A DNA stretch of 64,000 nt from Bacteroidaceae bacterium (GCA_017649485.1 JAGCGS010000010.1:1-64000); one strand, 5' to 3'. Positions 9,608 through 19,454 are shown, counted from the stretch's first letter. The notes: generated from the letters alone by a model not told the origin. Numbers and translations: made by a program.

Positions 9608-10606
9608 TTATAGCGGGAAAATATTATAGAGGTCTTCCAATATCCAGCGATAGAGGAAGAGCTGTTTGTATTCCACATTCTTGCGGAGCACCAACTCTAC
9701 TGGCAAAGCACTTCGTTCATAGCCCGTAAGTTCGTTAGTAAGTTGCTGAGAATGTACTGACTTGCGACGAATGCGATCTTCTTGTTCCCTGCGTAGTTGA
9801 GTGCAGACAGGGATGAGGAGTTTCATCACCACATTGTCGAGCAAATGATGTCCCTGGATAAATAAATAAGTGTTATCAGGTGTCAGTCCCAACTCCTTGA
9901 CTTGCTCCTTCTGCTTTTCTACCAGTTCCACATAGTCAGGGAAACGGGTTTTCCAGTAATCTACTTCCCTGTTGATAGTATTCCGTAATTTGTCGAGTGC
10001 CTGTTGTGGATTCTTTATATTAATCAATTGCAAAGTTGTGTTCTCATTGAAACGCTTCATCGGATATGTGTGTACATCATTGCAGCGGTAGAAGAAGATA
10101 TTCCACATGAACAGTGGATATATTGCCTCAGAATATTCTTTCATAAACCGCTTAAAATCAAATATCTGATGGTCGTTCAAGGTAGATTGCACACAAACCT
10201 CATGCAAGGAGCCAGCATAGCACCAGAAATTCTCTATGGCGTAGCAGTAGGTTTGAAGTACATAAGGACTTTCATTCACATTGCGTGAGGAGTCGGACAC
10301 GCCTTGCATCAGGTAGTCGTAATCGCTATCAACACAAGCTATGAGGTTCTCGCCCAACTGACTGTTTTGGAGCGACTGCATCAGTACACTTTTCTTACCA
10401 TGCACCAGGTTGCGAGAAGATGCAGGCAACATGACCTCAAAATAGCGTTCGCTTGTTTCGAAATCATTGAGGATGTCTCTCCAGAATGCTATGTCGTCAT
10501 AGCTCTCCACATAAGCCACCACACGCTTACGTTTCTTCTTGGGGGAAAGCAAGCGGGCAGCGTCCAGATAGTCGGAACTTAAACTATGTTTAAGCGTCTT
10601 TGGCAT
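9608..10606 (-). CDS. DUF4435 Toprim-like protein, AriB-like (PARIS type)
   Basis: 332 residues from the ATG at 10606 (a TTG one codon upstream is unlikely). Near the N-terminus 'RVVAYVESYDDIAFW' places a glutamate (E34) as in the first Toprim motif, and 'LIACVDSDYD' gives D93-x-D95 (and D97), the acidic DxD motif of Toprim nucleases such as OLD, GajA and AriB. DUF4435 is the family of AriB, the effector of the PARIS anti-phage system. The gene overlaps the preceding ATPase gene by one base (TGATG), so translation is coupled. Function here is inferred from family and gene order; I cannot tell whether it is an active nuclease. Confidence 0.75.
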   Translation of the reverse strand: MPKTLKHSLSSDYLDAARLLSPKKKRKRVVAYVESYDDIAFWRDILNDFETSERYFEVMLPASSRNLVHGKKSVLMQSLQNSQLGENLIACVDSDYDYLMQGVSDSSRNVNESPYVLQTYCYAIENFWCYAGSLHEVCVQSTLNDHQIFDFKRFMKEYSEAIYPLFMWNIFFYRCNDVHTYPMKRFNENTTLQLINIKNPQQALDKLRNTINREVDYWKTRFPDYVELVEKQKEQVKELGLTPDNTYLFIQGHHLLDNVVMKLLIPVCTQLRREQEDRIRRKSVHSQQLTNELTGYERSALPVELVLRKNVEYKQLFLYRWILEDLYNIFPL

Positions 10607-11436
10607 CAACGAACATTTATTTCTTGTGCAATCTCACTTACCTCAGTCACAGCATCCATCCAACCATGCATGATTACAGCAGGAGAATGGGTGGTCAGGA
10701 TGAGCTGAATATTGGGGTTCAGGTCACGAATCATAGTAATGAGCTGTTCTTGCCACTCGATGTGCAGGGAGGCTTCCGGCTCATCCATGAACAATACACT
10801 ATGCTCGCCACAACGCAAAAGAGCAGTCAACAGAATCACCAGCATGTGTTTCTCACCTGCTGAAAGCTGGTATGCTGTTATGGTTTCGCCATATTGCTTA
10901 AACGACAACTCATTGCTCTGGCGGTCTATTTGTTTGCCAGTATAGCTGAACAATTTATCAAGCATGTCCTGAAAACGGACTTTGGGCTTAGCAAGCTCAC
11001 CAGCCTTAGCACGTTGTTCTTCATCGCCAGTGAGCATAGCAATCATTTTGTTGCCAATATTTACCTGATAATCAAGATATCGACGTTGTAAGAGGTAGAT
11101 TTGCCAATCTATCTCAGTACGCACTGAAGGGTCTGCCATACGAGCTGTGAAATCACCCTGTACCAGAGGACGATCGTAGCTGCGAATCACGTCAAAGGGA
11201 ATATAGGTTGCATCCTCATTGTCGAACCATACCTGCACACCCTGAAAGGCTCCATCTTTCACACGTCCAGAGGTCTGCTCAAGATAGTTGACAGAACGGT
11301 TCAAAATGGTGGTTTTACCTACACCGTTGATACCACTTAGAATGTTCACATCAGGGCGCAAGTCCCAAGCAATGTCATAGCGATTCCACAATCCGTGAAT
11401 CTCTATTCGTCTGATGTAGTTAGCCTGTATATCCAT
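10606..11436 (-). CDS. AAA/ABC-type ATPase, OLD/AriA-like partner of DUF4435
   Basis: 276 residues. Walker A 'GINGVGKTT' (35-43), ABC signature 'LSAGE' (191-195), Walker B 'VLFMDE' (214-219) followed by 'PEASLH', and a switch histidine in 'TTHSP' (H250). This is the AAA_15/AAA_21 class used by OLD nucleases and by AriA of PARIS. It is coupled to both neighbours by one-base overlaps: TAATG with meaB and TGATG with the DUF4435 gene. The protein is short for an AriA, so a compact variant or another role, such as a housekeeping nuclease complex, is possible. Likely cytoplasmic, forming a complex with the DUF4435 protein. Confidence 0.75.
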   Translation of the reverse strand: MDIQANYIRRIEIHGLWNRYDIAWDLRPDVNILSGINGVGKTTILNRSVNYLEQTSGRVKDGAFQGVQVWFDNEDATYIPFDVIRSYDRPLVQGDFTARMADPSVRTEIDWQIYLLQRRYLDYQVNIGNKMIAMLTGDEEQRAKAGELAKPKVRFQDMLDKLFSYTGKQIDRQSNELSFKQYGETITAYQLSAGEKHMLVILLTALLRCGEHSVLFMDEPEASLHIEWQEQLITMIRDLNPNIQLILTTHSPAVIMHGWMDAVTEVSEIAQEINVR

Positions 11437-12536
11437 TATCCTTTCAACAATTTAAAATAAGTATCCAACAGATGCTTGGCGGCTACGAAAGAAGTCTCTT
11501 GTCCTTGTAACACCTTCGTTTCCTCACCTTCAATAAGCCCCTCAATGGTGGGGTTGTTATAGAAGCTTCTGCGCAGTTGTTCGTTAATGCTTTCATACAT
11601 CCAATATTTGCTCTGCTCACTACGACGGTATTCGAAGTAGCCATTCAGCTTCACAAAGTCGATGTATTTATAAATCATGTCCCAGATTTCTTTGATACCC
11701 AGGCCAAAGAAACCAGAGTAGGTCATCACTTGTGGTGTCCAATGACTCTCTGGCTCAGGAAACATGTGTAGAGCAGTACGGAACTGACTGGCAGCCAGCT
11801 TAGCACGTTCTATATTGTCACCATCAGCTTTATTGATGACGATACCATCAGCCATCTCCATGATACCTCGTTTGATACCTTGCAGCTCGTCACCTGTACC
11901 AGCCAACTGAATGAGCAGGAAGAAATCAACCATAGAGTGACAAGCTGTCTCGCTCTGCCCCACTCCCACAGTCTCAACAAAGATCTTATCAAAGCCTGCA
12001 GCCTCGCACAAGATGATGGTTTCACGAGTTTTGCGAGCCACACCACCCAACGAGCCTGCCGAAGGACTGGGACGGATAAAAGCTTTTGGATGTAGGGATA
12101 GTTTCTCCATGCGTGTCTTATCGCCCAAGATACTTCCTTTGGTACGTTCACTACTTGGGTCGATGGCAAGCACAGCCAGTTTGCCACCATATTTCTCCAA
12201 TACATGAATACCGAATACATCTATGGAAGTACTCTTGCCAGCACCTGGTACACCACTGATACCCACACGGATGGAGTTGCCGGCATAGGGTAAGCATTTC
12301 TCTATCACCTCCTGTGCCACTAACTGATGTTCTGGCAACACGCTCTCCACCAAGGTGACTGCTCGACTCAGAATGGTGACATCACCCTTAAGGATGCCTT
12401 CAACATAGTCGTTTACAGACAATTTTCTCCTACTGGCATTCTTCTTGCGATAAGGGTTGACAATAGATACTTGCTCTACACCTGCATTGACCTGCAAGCC
12501 TTTATATTCTTCACTATTTTCAGGATGGTCAATCAT
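11436..12536 (-). CDS. meaB: Methylmalonyl-CoA mutase-associated GTPase MeaB
   Basis: 366 residues. A G3E-family GTPase that guards adenosylcobalamin loading and protects methylmalonyl-CoA mutase. P-loop 'GVPGAGKST' (near 94-103), Mg site 'AIDPSS', switch region 'VETVGVGQSE', and base specificity 'VINKADGDN'. Mutase genes are not in the window, yet the downstream enzymes of the same propionate pathway are at 32.2-36.8 kb. It starts 19 bases after the DUF1573 stop and its stop overlaps the ATPase gene by one base, so it links a metabolic gene to the PARIS-like pair. Confidence 0.93.
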   Translation of the reverse strand: MIDHPENSEEYKGLQVNAGVEQVSIVNPYRKKNASRRKLSVNDYVEGILKGDVTILSRAVTLVESVLPEHQLVAQEVIEKCLPYAGNSIRVGISGVPGAGKSTSIDVFGIHVLEKYGGKLAVLAIDPSSERTKGSILGDKTRMEKLSLHPKAFIRPSPSAGSLGGVARKTRETIILCEAAGFDKIFVETVGVGQSETACHSMVDFFLLIQLAGTGDELQGIKRGIMEMADGIVINKADGDNIERAKLAASQFRTALHMFPEPESHWTPQVMTYSGFFGLGIKEIWDMIYKYIDFVKLNGYFEYRRSEQSKYWMYESINEQLRRSFYNNPTIEGLIEGEETKVLQGQETSFVAAKHLLDTYFKLLKG

Positions 12537-12555
12537 AATTATTGAAAAATGGATA

Positions 12556-13626
12556 CTAATTCGCTTTAATATTGATTTCCACTTTGGGATGATTATAATC
12601 GTTGGTAATCAGCAACACACGCAAATGGCGACGATCTCTGCCTATACTATTCTTATCGATGGTAACTCGCAGTTTGGTGCTCTGACCAGGCTCCAATACG
12701 TTTTTCTTCAAATCAACACCCACAGCGGAGTTGAATACCTGCACCTTGAATATAGCCAAAGGTGTCTGTCCCTTGTTGGTCACCACAATGTCTTGTTTTA
12801 CCTTCTGTTTCTTCGCCAGCAAAGCCGAGAAATCCAGATCTTGGGTAGATAACTCAATGGTTGGCATCCTGCTCTTCAACTCATCCGACAATGAACTGAA
12901 ATCTGGCAACAACACTACAGATAAAGGCAACTCATTGTCCTCTCCCACTACATCGCCTGAGAATCGGCTCAGATATACAGAGCCTTGTGTCAGACCATAG
13001 TCGCCTAACAGGTCGCTCTCCAAGGTCAGCACTATCTCACCTTGTTCGTAAGGTTGCAACACAGCAGGCTCTGCCACTTGGGTAACAAAAGACGGCAAGT
13101 GCATCAGTACTGGCTCATAAGGTCGATCGCTCTCATTTGCCACACCTATGCGCATCTCCGGATAGGTGCCTCTTTGCACATCTGGGAAGGAAACTTCTGT
13201 GGTATCTATACGTATTTCACCATACTTGTAAGGATGGGTACGGGTAAAATCCCTCACCTCAGTCAGTACCTGACCAGAGAAATGAAGATATGCCACATGT
13301 GGCTCAGCATTGGTATAAACAGCCACAGATTTCTCAAAGGTTCCCAAAAGAGTGGCATCAAATGTCACATTAATCTCACCCTTTTCGTTGGGTGCTATAG
13401 GAGTTTCTGTCCAACGAGCCACAGTACAATCGCAGTCAGGTTGCACATCTGTGAGTACCAAAGGTTGGTCACCTTCGTTAGTTATAGAGAATTTTATATC
13501 AACAGGACGCTTCCACAGTACCTGTCCAACTTTCTGTATATCAGTATTGGGAATGAAGCGTGGCTGAGCTATAGCTATCACCTGCCATAGCATCAGCACG
13601 CTCAATATGAAGAATAATTTTTTCAT
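12556..13626 (-). CDS. DUF1573 domain-containing secreted protein
   Basis: 356 residues with a signal peptide (MKKLFFILSVLMLWQVIAIA). The region near 40-125 carries the DUF1573 pattern 'LTDVQPDCDCTVARWTETPI', an Ig-like fold with a conserved double cysteine, and a second similar Ig-like repeat lies near 255-355 ('VVTNKGQTPLAIFKVQVF'). Such proteins sit in the periplasm or on the outer membrane of Bacteroidota; the role is unknown. A promoter lies 21 bases upstream, making this the likely first gene of a DUF1573-meaB-ATPase-DUF4435 operon. Confidence 0.85.
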   Translation of the reverse strand: MKKLFFILSVLMLWQVIAIAQPRFIPNTDIQKVGQVLWKRPVDIKFSITNEGDQPLVLTDVQPDCDCTVARWTETPIAPNEKGEINVTFDATLLGTFEKSVAVYTNAEPHVAYLHFSGQVLTEVRDFTRTHPYKYGEIRIDTTEVSFPDVQRGTYPEMRIGVANESDRPYEPVLMHLPSFVTQVAEPAVLQPYEQGEIVLTLESDLLGDYGLTQGSVYLSRFSGDVVGEDNELPLSVVLLPDFSSLSDELKSRMPTIELSTQDLDFSALLAKKQKVKQDIVVTNKGQTPLAIFKVQVFNSAVGVDLKKNVLEPGQSTKLRVTIDKNSIGRDRRHLRVLLITNDYNHPKVEINIKAN

Positions 13627-13646
13627 GCAAATCAGTCAATAATTTG

Positions 13647-13654
13647 CAAAGGTA
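13647..13654 (-). promoter_or_regulatory. Promoter -7 motif for DUF1573-meaB-PARIS-like operon
   Basis: Minus-strand TACCTTTG, an exact TAnnTTTG match in the 32-base gap after the alpha-2-macroglobulin gene. It implies a leader of about 15 bases. Confidence 0.6.
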
Positions 13655-13658
13655 GCTA

Positions 13659-16600
13659 TTATTTTTCAACTTTTATAGTAATTCCCGAAGAATGTGAAGC
13701 AAATTCTGGAGCATAAGCTGACTGCACAGTGGATGCACCCACCTGATAGGTACCTGTTCGCTGTACTCGATAACGTACTTCCAAAACATGCATGCCCTTG
13801 CCTAACATATCGAAGAAATAGTTAGTTGCAGCATCTTCCACCTCCATGTAATAGCCTGTACCATCCCATCTGTAACCAGAGAGCTGAGACACTGGTTCGA
13901 AGCAAGACGCAGGACGATCCTTCAGCTGTACAAAGTCCATAGCTCGGTCGAGTTCAATGGTCATGCGAGACACCACCACATCGCCTACCTGCAACTTCGC
14001 CTGGTCACCAATCTGCTCCAGAGTCTTCTTTCCCTTTGAATCAATACGCTCCACATAGAATCTGCGTTCGAGGTTCAACTCCTTACCATGTTGCTGAATA
14101 TCAGTCATCGGAGAGAAATACTGGGCATAGGCAGCACCCCAGGCGATTCCAGCGTCACACTTCTCAACCTTAATAACAGGTGCCTCAACGGTTTGCTTGT
14201 CGTCGAACACTTCCTTGATATAACCCAGGTCTGGGGTGTCACTCTTGGTTGGAGAAAGGGTTTCCATCACTCTGTCGCCAAAGGTAATCCTTACATCACC
14301 CTTGTTTTCCAACAAATTAGCTCCACGGCACAAGAGAGCAAATATAGCATCCACAGTGCAGACAGAAGAGTTCCAGCCCCTGGTTTGCTTTTGTTTCAAC
14401 AACCACATCTTCATCTCCTCAATCAACTCATCGTGACCACCCACATATTGCAAAGCTTCCATTGTTGCCACATGTTGAGGGATAGGAATCATCGCCCAGG
14501 TATAAGGCTTGTCGAGGAAGGCGAAGTGTGCCCCCATCTCATCCTCATCCACCATGTGCTCCTTCAGTGAGTTGATGAAATCTTTCGAGCTGTTCAGCTT
14601 GCCTGCCTTTTGTTGCACAATAGCACTCTGAGCCTTGGTGATTACATCGCCATCCTTCAGGTTGGTATCCACCAACGAGAGGAAATAGTCATAAGCTTCC
14701 TTGTTCTGCTGAGGTACAGAAATGTTGCCAACAGCTATCAGATAGAGATATTGCATCTCCATATATGATAGATACTTAGGAAGATTCTTCTTGCCATAGC
14801 TCTTAACCAGTCTGTTGTAATAATCCAACATCTCGCTATGGATGAAACGGAAACCATTCTGTCTCATCTGATTCACTATCGACCATTGATCTTTTACCAT
14901 CGACGGTTTACTACCATTCTCAACTCCCTCCTTAAGAAGCATATCCAATCTGATCAGCAAGCCAGTAATATAAGTAGTTGTGTAGAAGCTACTCTTCATG
15001 CCGCTGAACCAACTCCAGCCACCATCTCCATTCTGCAAACCCTGCAGTTTGGTAAGGTCGGTATTAATACGGTCTTTCATCTGGTTGAGGTCGAACAATA
15101 AACCAATTCGCTGCTTGCGTTCTGTCTCATCCTGTGCATCCATCACCCAAGGAGTTTCATTCAAGATAATCTCCTTGAGCTCTTGGTTCTTCTCCAACTG
15201 ACTCAACAATGTCTGCTTGTCACCACCTTCAATCTTCCAACGGTTGAACACCTGCTGGATTCGAGGTTGACTGTTGGCGATAAACGATGCCAGGGTGTTA
15301 CCATAGAAGGCTGATGCCCAAGCGATAGCATTGTCTGAAACAGGCTCACTGATTTCTGGCAGAGCCTGCACAGCATACCAAGCTGGATTGCCAGTAAACT
15401 CGATGGTGAGCTTCTTCTGCGTAGCGGAAGGATGCTGGTGATTGAACAGGGTTTCTGTAGTAAATTCCCTGGTTTGGTTGCCTCTGATAGGCATCGCCAA
15501 GGTCTCTGTAACGTATTGCTTATTACTCAATACAGGCAATACATGTTGTTCACCATCGCTGAACTGCCCACCATCTGCCACCATTCTAACACCCAACAAA
15601 CTGTATTCCTCAGTCACGTCAAAGCCAAAGGATACTGATACATTAGCCTGTCCGTCAGCACTGAAGGTCTGGCTTTGGGTAGCAATGGTCTTGTCTGTAA
15701 TCGGGTCAAACAACGTAAAGAATGCGGTACCACTGATAGGCTGATCTGTGAGGTTAGAAATAACAGCTGCAATGTTCACCTGGTCGCCCATGCGTACAAA
15801 GCGAGGCATATTTGGCCTCAGCATAAAATCTTTCTGGGTAACAGTCTGTGCTGACAGGCTACCAGTCAGCATATCCTTAGTATGAGCGATACCCCTGAAA
15901 TTCCAACGGGTAAGACTCTCTGGCATAGTGAACGAAAGCACCACCTCTCCCTTTTCATTGGTTCGTAAAGCAGGATAGAAGAATGCCGTTTCTGAGAAGT
16001 TGGTTCTCACATCCAACTGTCTGTCAGAAGCCTGGCTATTATCATCCTGTTCAGCAGCTGGAGCTTCAGCTGGCTCAGCAGATACTTCTTCTTTCGTATC
16101 TAACGTCTGGGCAGCAGAAGAAAGAGACTCCTCTTCAGCCATCGCTAATTCTACCACACCATCTTCATCCACTGCCACATTACGTGCCTTCATCATGCGG
16201 GTTGCCCCTGCTCCCAAAGGTGCACTCTCCAAAAGCATATAATCCCGTTCTTGATAGAAGCTCAGTCTTGGTATATCAAGGTAGTCGAAACTCCATACTG
16301 GCACCTTGTATTCTTTCTGATTCCAGTAGAACGCCCAGTAAGTGCGAGTATTACTGCTTGATCTACGACTTGCCGAATAGAGATTTCTACCAAAATAGAC
16401 ATAGAGGCTTTGGTAATGGCTATAAATCTTGTCGAGTGAAGCATCATACATATAAGCTAACATCTCGGCAGCTGCAGGAGCTCCGTCAGGGCTCTTAATG
16501 ACCAACCTCCACTCTTCTTCCTGACCAGGCATCAGCTTATCGCGGAACACCTCCCACTTCAATGACAGATTCCTTTCAGGCCTCTTGTGCTCAATCATGA

Positions 16601-19454
16601 CAGAACGCGAATACACCTTATCTTCTTTTACAAATGTAAAGAGTACAGTCACTCCATCACCATAAACATCTTTATATGCAATGTCAAACTTATTGAGCTC
16701 ATTGTCGAGTTTCAGCGAACGGGTTTCAATGCGACGATCGTTTGAGAACACATCCATCAGCACATAAGCATCTGGGTGAGAAGTACCAAACACGAAGGTA
16801 GCAGGTTGCTGACTATCGAAAGTAAGGCGATAGTTTTGGTTATCCAAGAATGTATCAACGAATGTGCCAAAGGTCTTGTCTGAAGGCTGATAGAGATTGA
16901 ATGTGCGCCCATAGCTTGCCTGTTGTATCTCAGGCAATTCTTCCTCACCCACCACAGAAAGTTGTATCAGATAGATTGCCGAGGGCAGGTTCTTCCATGT
17001 TGCGAACTGATGGGCTTCATTGCCTTTCAGCACGCTTTCCTCTATAGGTCCCTGCTTCATCAACTCCTCGTAATCATAGCTTTCTTTTGGCAGTTTATAC
17101 AACTTATAACGGACATCTCGCTGATGCTTTTCACCAGCTTCATTGGTTACGCGAGGGGTAAACAAAAACTCATCCGAGTCTTTCTTCAAATAGGTAGGTA
17201 TATCAATGCCAAGTGAATATGCTTGCTGACTCGCCCAGATTCTTCTACTGGCTGTCTGTGTCTCACCTGCCTCATTGGTAACAGTTACTTCCACAGTGAA
17301 ACTCAGTGTAGAACTATCGTCATTGGTCTTCAGCTCAACAGGAATCACAAAGTCACCCTTGTTGTCAACCATTACAGTATCAGCTGCTTGTGGGTCATCA
17401 CCTGGTCTCCAAAGCCTCCAGAGGTTGCCTGTGATGCGATATAGCAAAGGCACATTCTGCACAGTAGCTCCGCTGAAAGTTTCCACATGTCCCTTCAATT
17501 CCACCTTGTCACCAATGCGATAAGCCTCCTTGATGGGTTCAAAGGTAATCTCGAAGGTAGGGCGTTTATATTCCTCTACCCTGAATCTGGCAGAAGTATT
17601 ATCATCGTCGTTGGCTCGGATACGGAAGATACCATTTAAGGTAGCTGTAGGCAATACAAATGAGGTGTTGAATGAGCCAAAGTCATTGGTTCTCACATCA
17701 ACAGCCGACAACTCCTTGCCATTCACATCATTCAATGTAAGGTGGAACTTTCTGTCCTTCAGCACATGTGCATCATCAGCTTTCTTTTCATAGAGGATAC
17801 CTTTCACAAATACGGTTTGTCCTGGACGGTAGATGGAACGGTCGGTAAACAGATTCAGCTCCTCATCAGTCTCAATTTCATGCTCTTTGGGGGTGTTACG
17901 CAGATACACACTCTGCTTCAGCATAGCTACGTCATCGCCCTTTTTAGCCACATATTGCATATAATTGTCGATAGAGCTCTTGAACACCTTCCTGCCGTCA
18001 TCGCCTGTAACTACCTTATCATATTCTTTATAGTTAGTGCCGTAACCTCGGAAGAAGGTCACCTCTACCCCACCAATGGGTTGTCCTGTCATGCGGTCAA
18101 GGGTTACCACCTCTGTATTTCCATCGCCCAAATCCAGGGTAAGTACCTTGAAACGGCTGACAACCAAATACCTGTGGCAAGCCAGCTTTGGGAAATCCTT
18201 GGGGGTTACAGTAAGCAGATACACACCAGGCTTTTCTGGAGCTTCAACCTTAAATGTATTGGTGTGACGCAGGTATTTGTTGTTCTCACCCTCACCACAA
18301 TCCAAGTTGAACTCCCATTCCTTCGTCATCTGCAAGCCCAGCTTTTCCAAAGTTGCTTCTTTTATCTGCTCGTTATCGGGCAATTCACTCAGGTTAGTGC
18401 TATACAGCTTTACCTCTACGCTTTGCTGGTTTTTGAAGTTGATGCCCAAGTCCATATTCTCCTTTGGATAGAGCATCTTCAGCATATCGGCAGATAGATA
18501 TGCGCTGAGAATATCTTCTTTCTTTTCATAGAATGCATTCACCCTATAATATCTGGGATATTGGGCTATAGCCTTTTCTATCACTTGTAAAGCTTCGGCA
18601 GGACGATCTTCGTTATCCAGCCAAGATGCCTTGAGCAGATAGACCTCCATCACAGCAGGGAACTTGCTATAACTGTTGATGAGCTCATCATAAACATTAA
18701 TGTCCGCATTGTCCTTCCATTTCCAATAGTCGAGAGTAACCATCAGCGTGGCTTCTTCCTTGCCTTTCCGGCCTTTATAGGTCTGCATCATCTGCTGGTA
18801 TATCTCCTCGACGCGTTCTCGCTTGTTATTCAAATCTTTCAGATGGCCAATCGTCCGCATTGCCATGAGGTGATACATATCATGGGCATAAAAATCACTG
18901 CCATTACCTAAGACTGCAAAAGGCACATACTGCTCTGCTGAAGTCTTGAGCAATGTAGGTATATCTTCCAGCACAGCATTGGCATGCTCCTCCGCCTTTA
19001 TTTCGAAGATGCTCCTTGTCCACTCTCGCATATCTTCAGGTACCTCTCCCTCAGCCAGTTCAGTACGGTTACGCAACATATAGTAGTTTCTGCTCATATA
19101 GTCTTGATACATACCAGCCAGGATGGAGTGCAGAATGGCTCTGTTCACTGAGTTCTTCTCCTCCTTCACCCATTTCTCCACAAACTGGAAATTGGGATAG
19201 ATACTGTCAGGGGTTACCTCCTCCTGACTCTGTGTCTTGTAGAGATAGGCCTTGAACATCTGCGGGGCATTCTGCTCCTTTTGCGCCTTGAGGAAAATTT
19301 TGTCAGACAATTCCATCACGGTTTTGGGCAGACTCTTGTTCTCAGCCTCCTTCACCTGTTTCCACAGGCTATCATACGATTGTGCAAACAAAGGAATATG
19401 AATCATGGTACTTATTAAGGTTAAAAACATGCTAAAACTAATAATCTTTTTCAT
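13659..19454 (-). CDS. Alpha-2-macroglobulin-like giant secreted protein
   Basis: 1931 residues with an N-terminal signal peptide (MKKIISFSMFLTLISTMIHI). TPR-like helices occupy roughly 30-330. Macroglobulin domains follow, including the MG2-type 'LFTDRSIYRPGQTVFVKG' (near 530). A low-complexity E/A/S-rich stretch near 1085-1150 resembles a bait region, then 'PESLTRWNFRGIAHTKD' and the alpha/alpha toroid with 'NGDGGWSWFSGM'. The thioester CxEQ motif is absent: the matching place (near 1375) reads 'EPVSDNAIAWASAFYGN'. Such proteins are thought to trap or inhibit proteases in the periplasm or at the surface. A heptanucleotide-like repeat is embedded in the coding region near 14.9 kb. Confidence 0.9.
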   Translation of the reverse strand: MKKIISFSMFLTLISTMIHIPLFAQSYDSLWKQVKEAENKSLPKTVMELSDKIFLKAQKEQNAPQMFKAYLYKTQSQEEVTPDSIYPNFQFVEKWVKEEKNSVNRAILHSILAGMYQDYMSRNYYMLRNRTELAEGEVPEDMREWTRSIFEIKAEEHANAVLEDIPTLLKTSAEQYVPFAVLGNGSDFYAHDMYHLMAMRTIGHLKDLNNKRERVEEIYQQMMQTYKGRKGKEEATLMVTLDYWKWKDNADINVYDELINSYSKFPAVMEVYLLKASWLDNEDRPAEALQVIEKAIAQYPRYYRVNAFYEKKEDILSAYLSADMLKMLYPKENMDLGINFKNQQSVEVKLYSTNLSELPDNEQIKEATLEKLGLQMTKEWEFNLDCGEGENNKYLRHTNTFKVEAPEKPGVYLLTVTPKDFPKLACHRYLVVSRFKVLTLDLGDGNTEVVTLDRMTGQPIGGVEVTFFRGYGTNYKEYDKVVTGDDGRKVFKSSIDNYMQYVAKKGDDVAMLKQSVYLRNTPKEHEIETDEELNLFTDRSIYRPGQTVFVKGILYEKKADDAHVLKDRKFHLTLNDVNGKELSAVDVRTNDFGSFNTSFVLPTATLNGIFRIRANDDDNTSARFRVEEYKRPTFEITFEPIKEAYRIGDKVELKGHVETFSGATVQNVPLLYRITGNLWRLWRPGDDPQAADTVMVDNKGDFVIPVELKTNDDSSTLSFTVEVTVTNEAGETQTASRRIWASQQAYSLGIDIPTYLKKDSDEFLFTPRVTNEAGEKHQRDVRYKLYKLPKESYDYEELMKQGPIEESVLKGNEAHQFATWKNLPSAIYLIQLSVVGEEELPEIQQASYGRTFNLYQPSDKTFGTFVDTFLDNQNYRLTFDSQQPATFVFGTSHPDAYVLMDVFSNDRRIETRSLKLDNELNKFDIAYKDVYGDGVTVLFTFVKEDKVYSRSVMIEHKRPERNLSLKWEVFRDKLMPGQEEEWRLVIKSPDGAPAAAEMLAYMYDASLDKIYSHYQSLYVYFGRNLYSASRRSSSNTRTYWAFYWNQKEYKVPVWSFDYLDIPRLSFYQERDYMLLESAPLGAGATRMMKARNVAVDEDGVVELAMAEEESLSSAAQTLDTKEEVSAEPAEAPAAEQDDNSQASDRQLDVRTNFSETAFFYPALRTNEKGEVVLSFTMPESLTRWNFRGIAHTKDMLTGSLSAQTVTQKDFMLRPNMPRFVRMGDQVNIAAVISNLTDQPISGTAFFTLFDPITDKTIATQSQTFSADGQANVSVSFGFDVTEEYSLLGVRMVADGGQFSDGEQHVLPVLSNKQYVTETLAMPIRGNQTREFTTETLFNHQHPSATQKKLTIEFTGNPAWYAVQALPEISEPVSDNAIAWASAFYGNTLASFIANSQPRIQQVFNRWKIEGGDKQTLLSQLEKNQELKEIILNETPWVMDAQDETERKQRIGLLFDLNQMKDRINTDLTKLQGLQNGDGGWSWFSGMKSSFYTTTYITGLLIRLDMLLKEGVENGSKPSMVKDQWSIVNQMRQNGFRFIHSEMLDYYNRLVKSYGKKNLPKYLSYMEMQYLYLIAVGNISVPQQNKEAYDYFLSLVDTNLKDGDVITKAQSAIVQQKAGKLNSSKDFINSLKEHMVDEDEMGAHFAFLDKPYTWAMIPIPQHVATMEALQYVGGHDELIEEMKMWLLKQKQTRGWNSSVCTVDAIFALLCRGANLLENKGDVRITFGDRVMETLSPTKSDTPDLGYIKEVFDDKQTVEAPVIKVEKCDAGIAWGAAYAQYFSPMTDIQQHGKELNLERRFYVERIDSKGKKTLEQIGDQAKLQVGDVVVSRMTIELDRAMDFVQLKDRPASCFEPVSQLSGYRWDGTGYYMEVEDAATNYFFDMLGKGMHVLEVRYRVQRTGTYQVGASTVQSAYAPEFASHSSGITIKVEK
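14871..14910. repeat. Degenerate heptanucleotide repeat inside the A2M-like gene
   Basis: A run resembling the TTGACCA family (CGACCAT, TGATCTT, TTACCAT, CGACGGT) that encodes the peptide S-M-V-K-D-Q-W-S-I-V-N. The 'QWSIVN' peptide is what the repeat gives in this frame, and nearly the same peptide recurs in the TolC-like protein. Confidence 0.55.
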
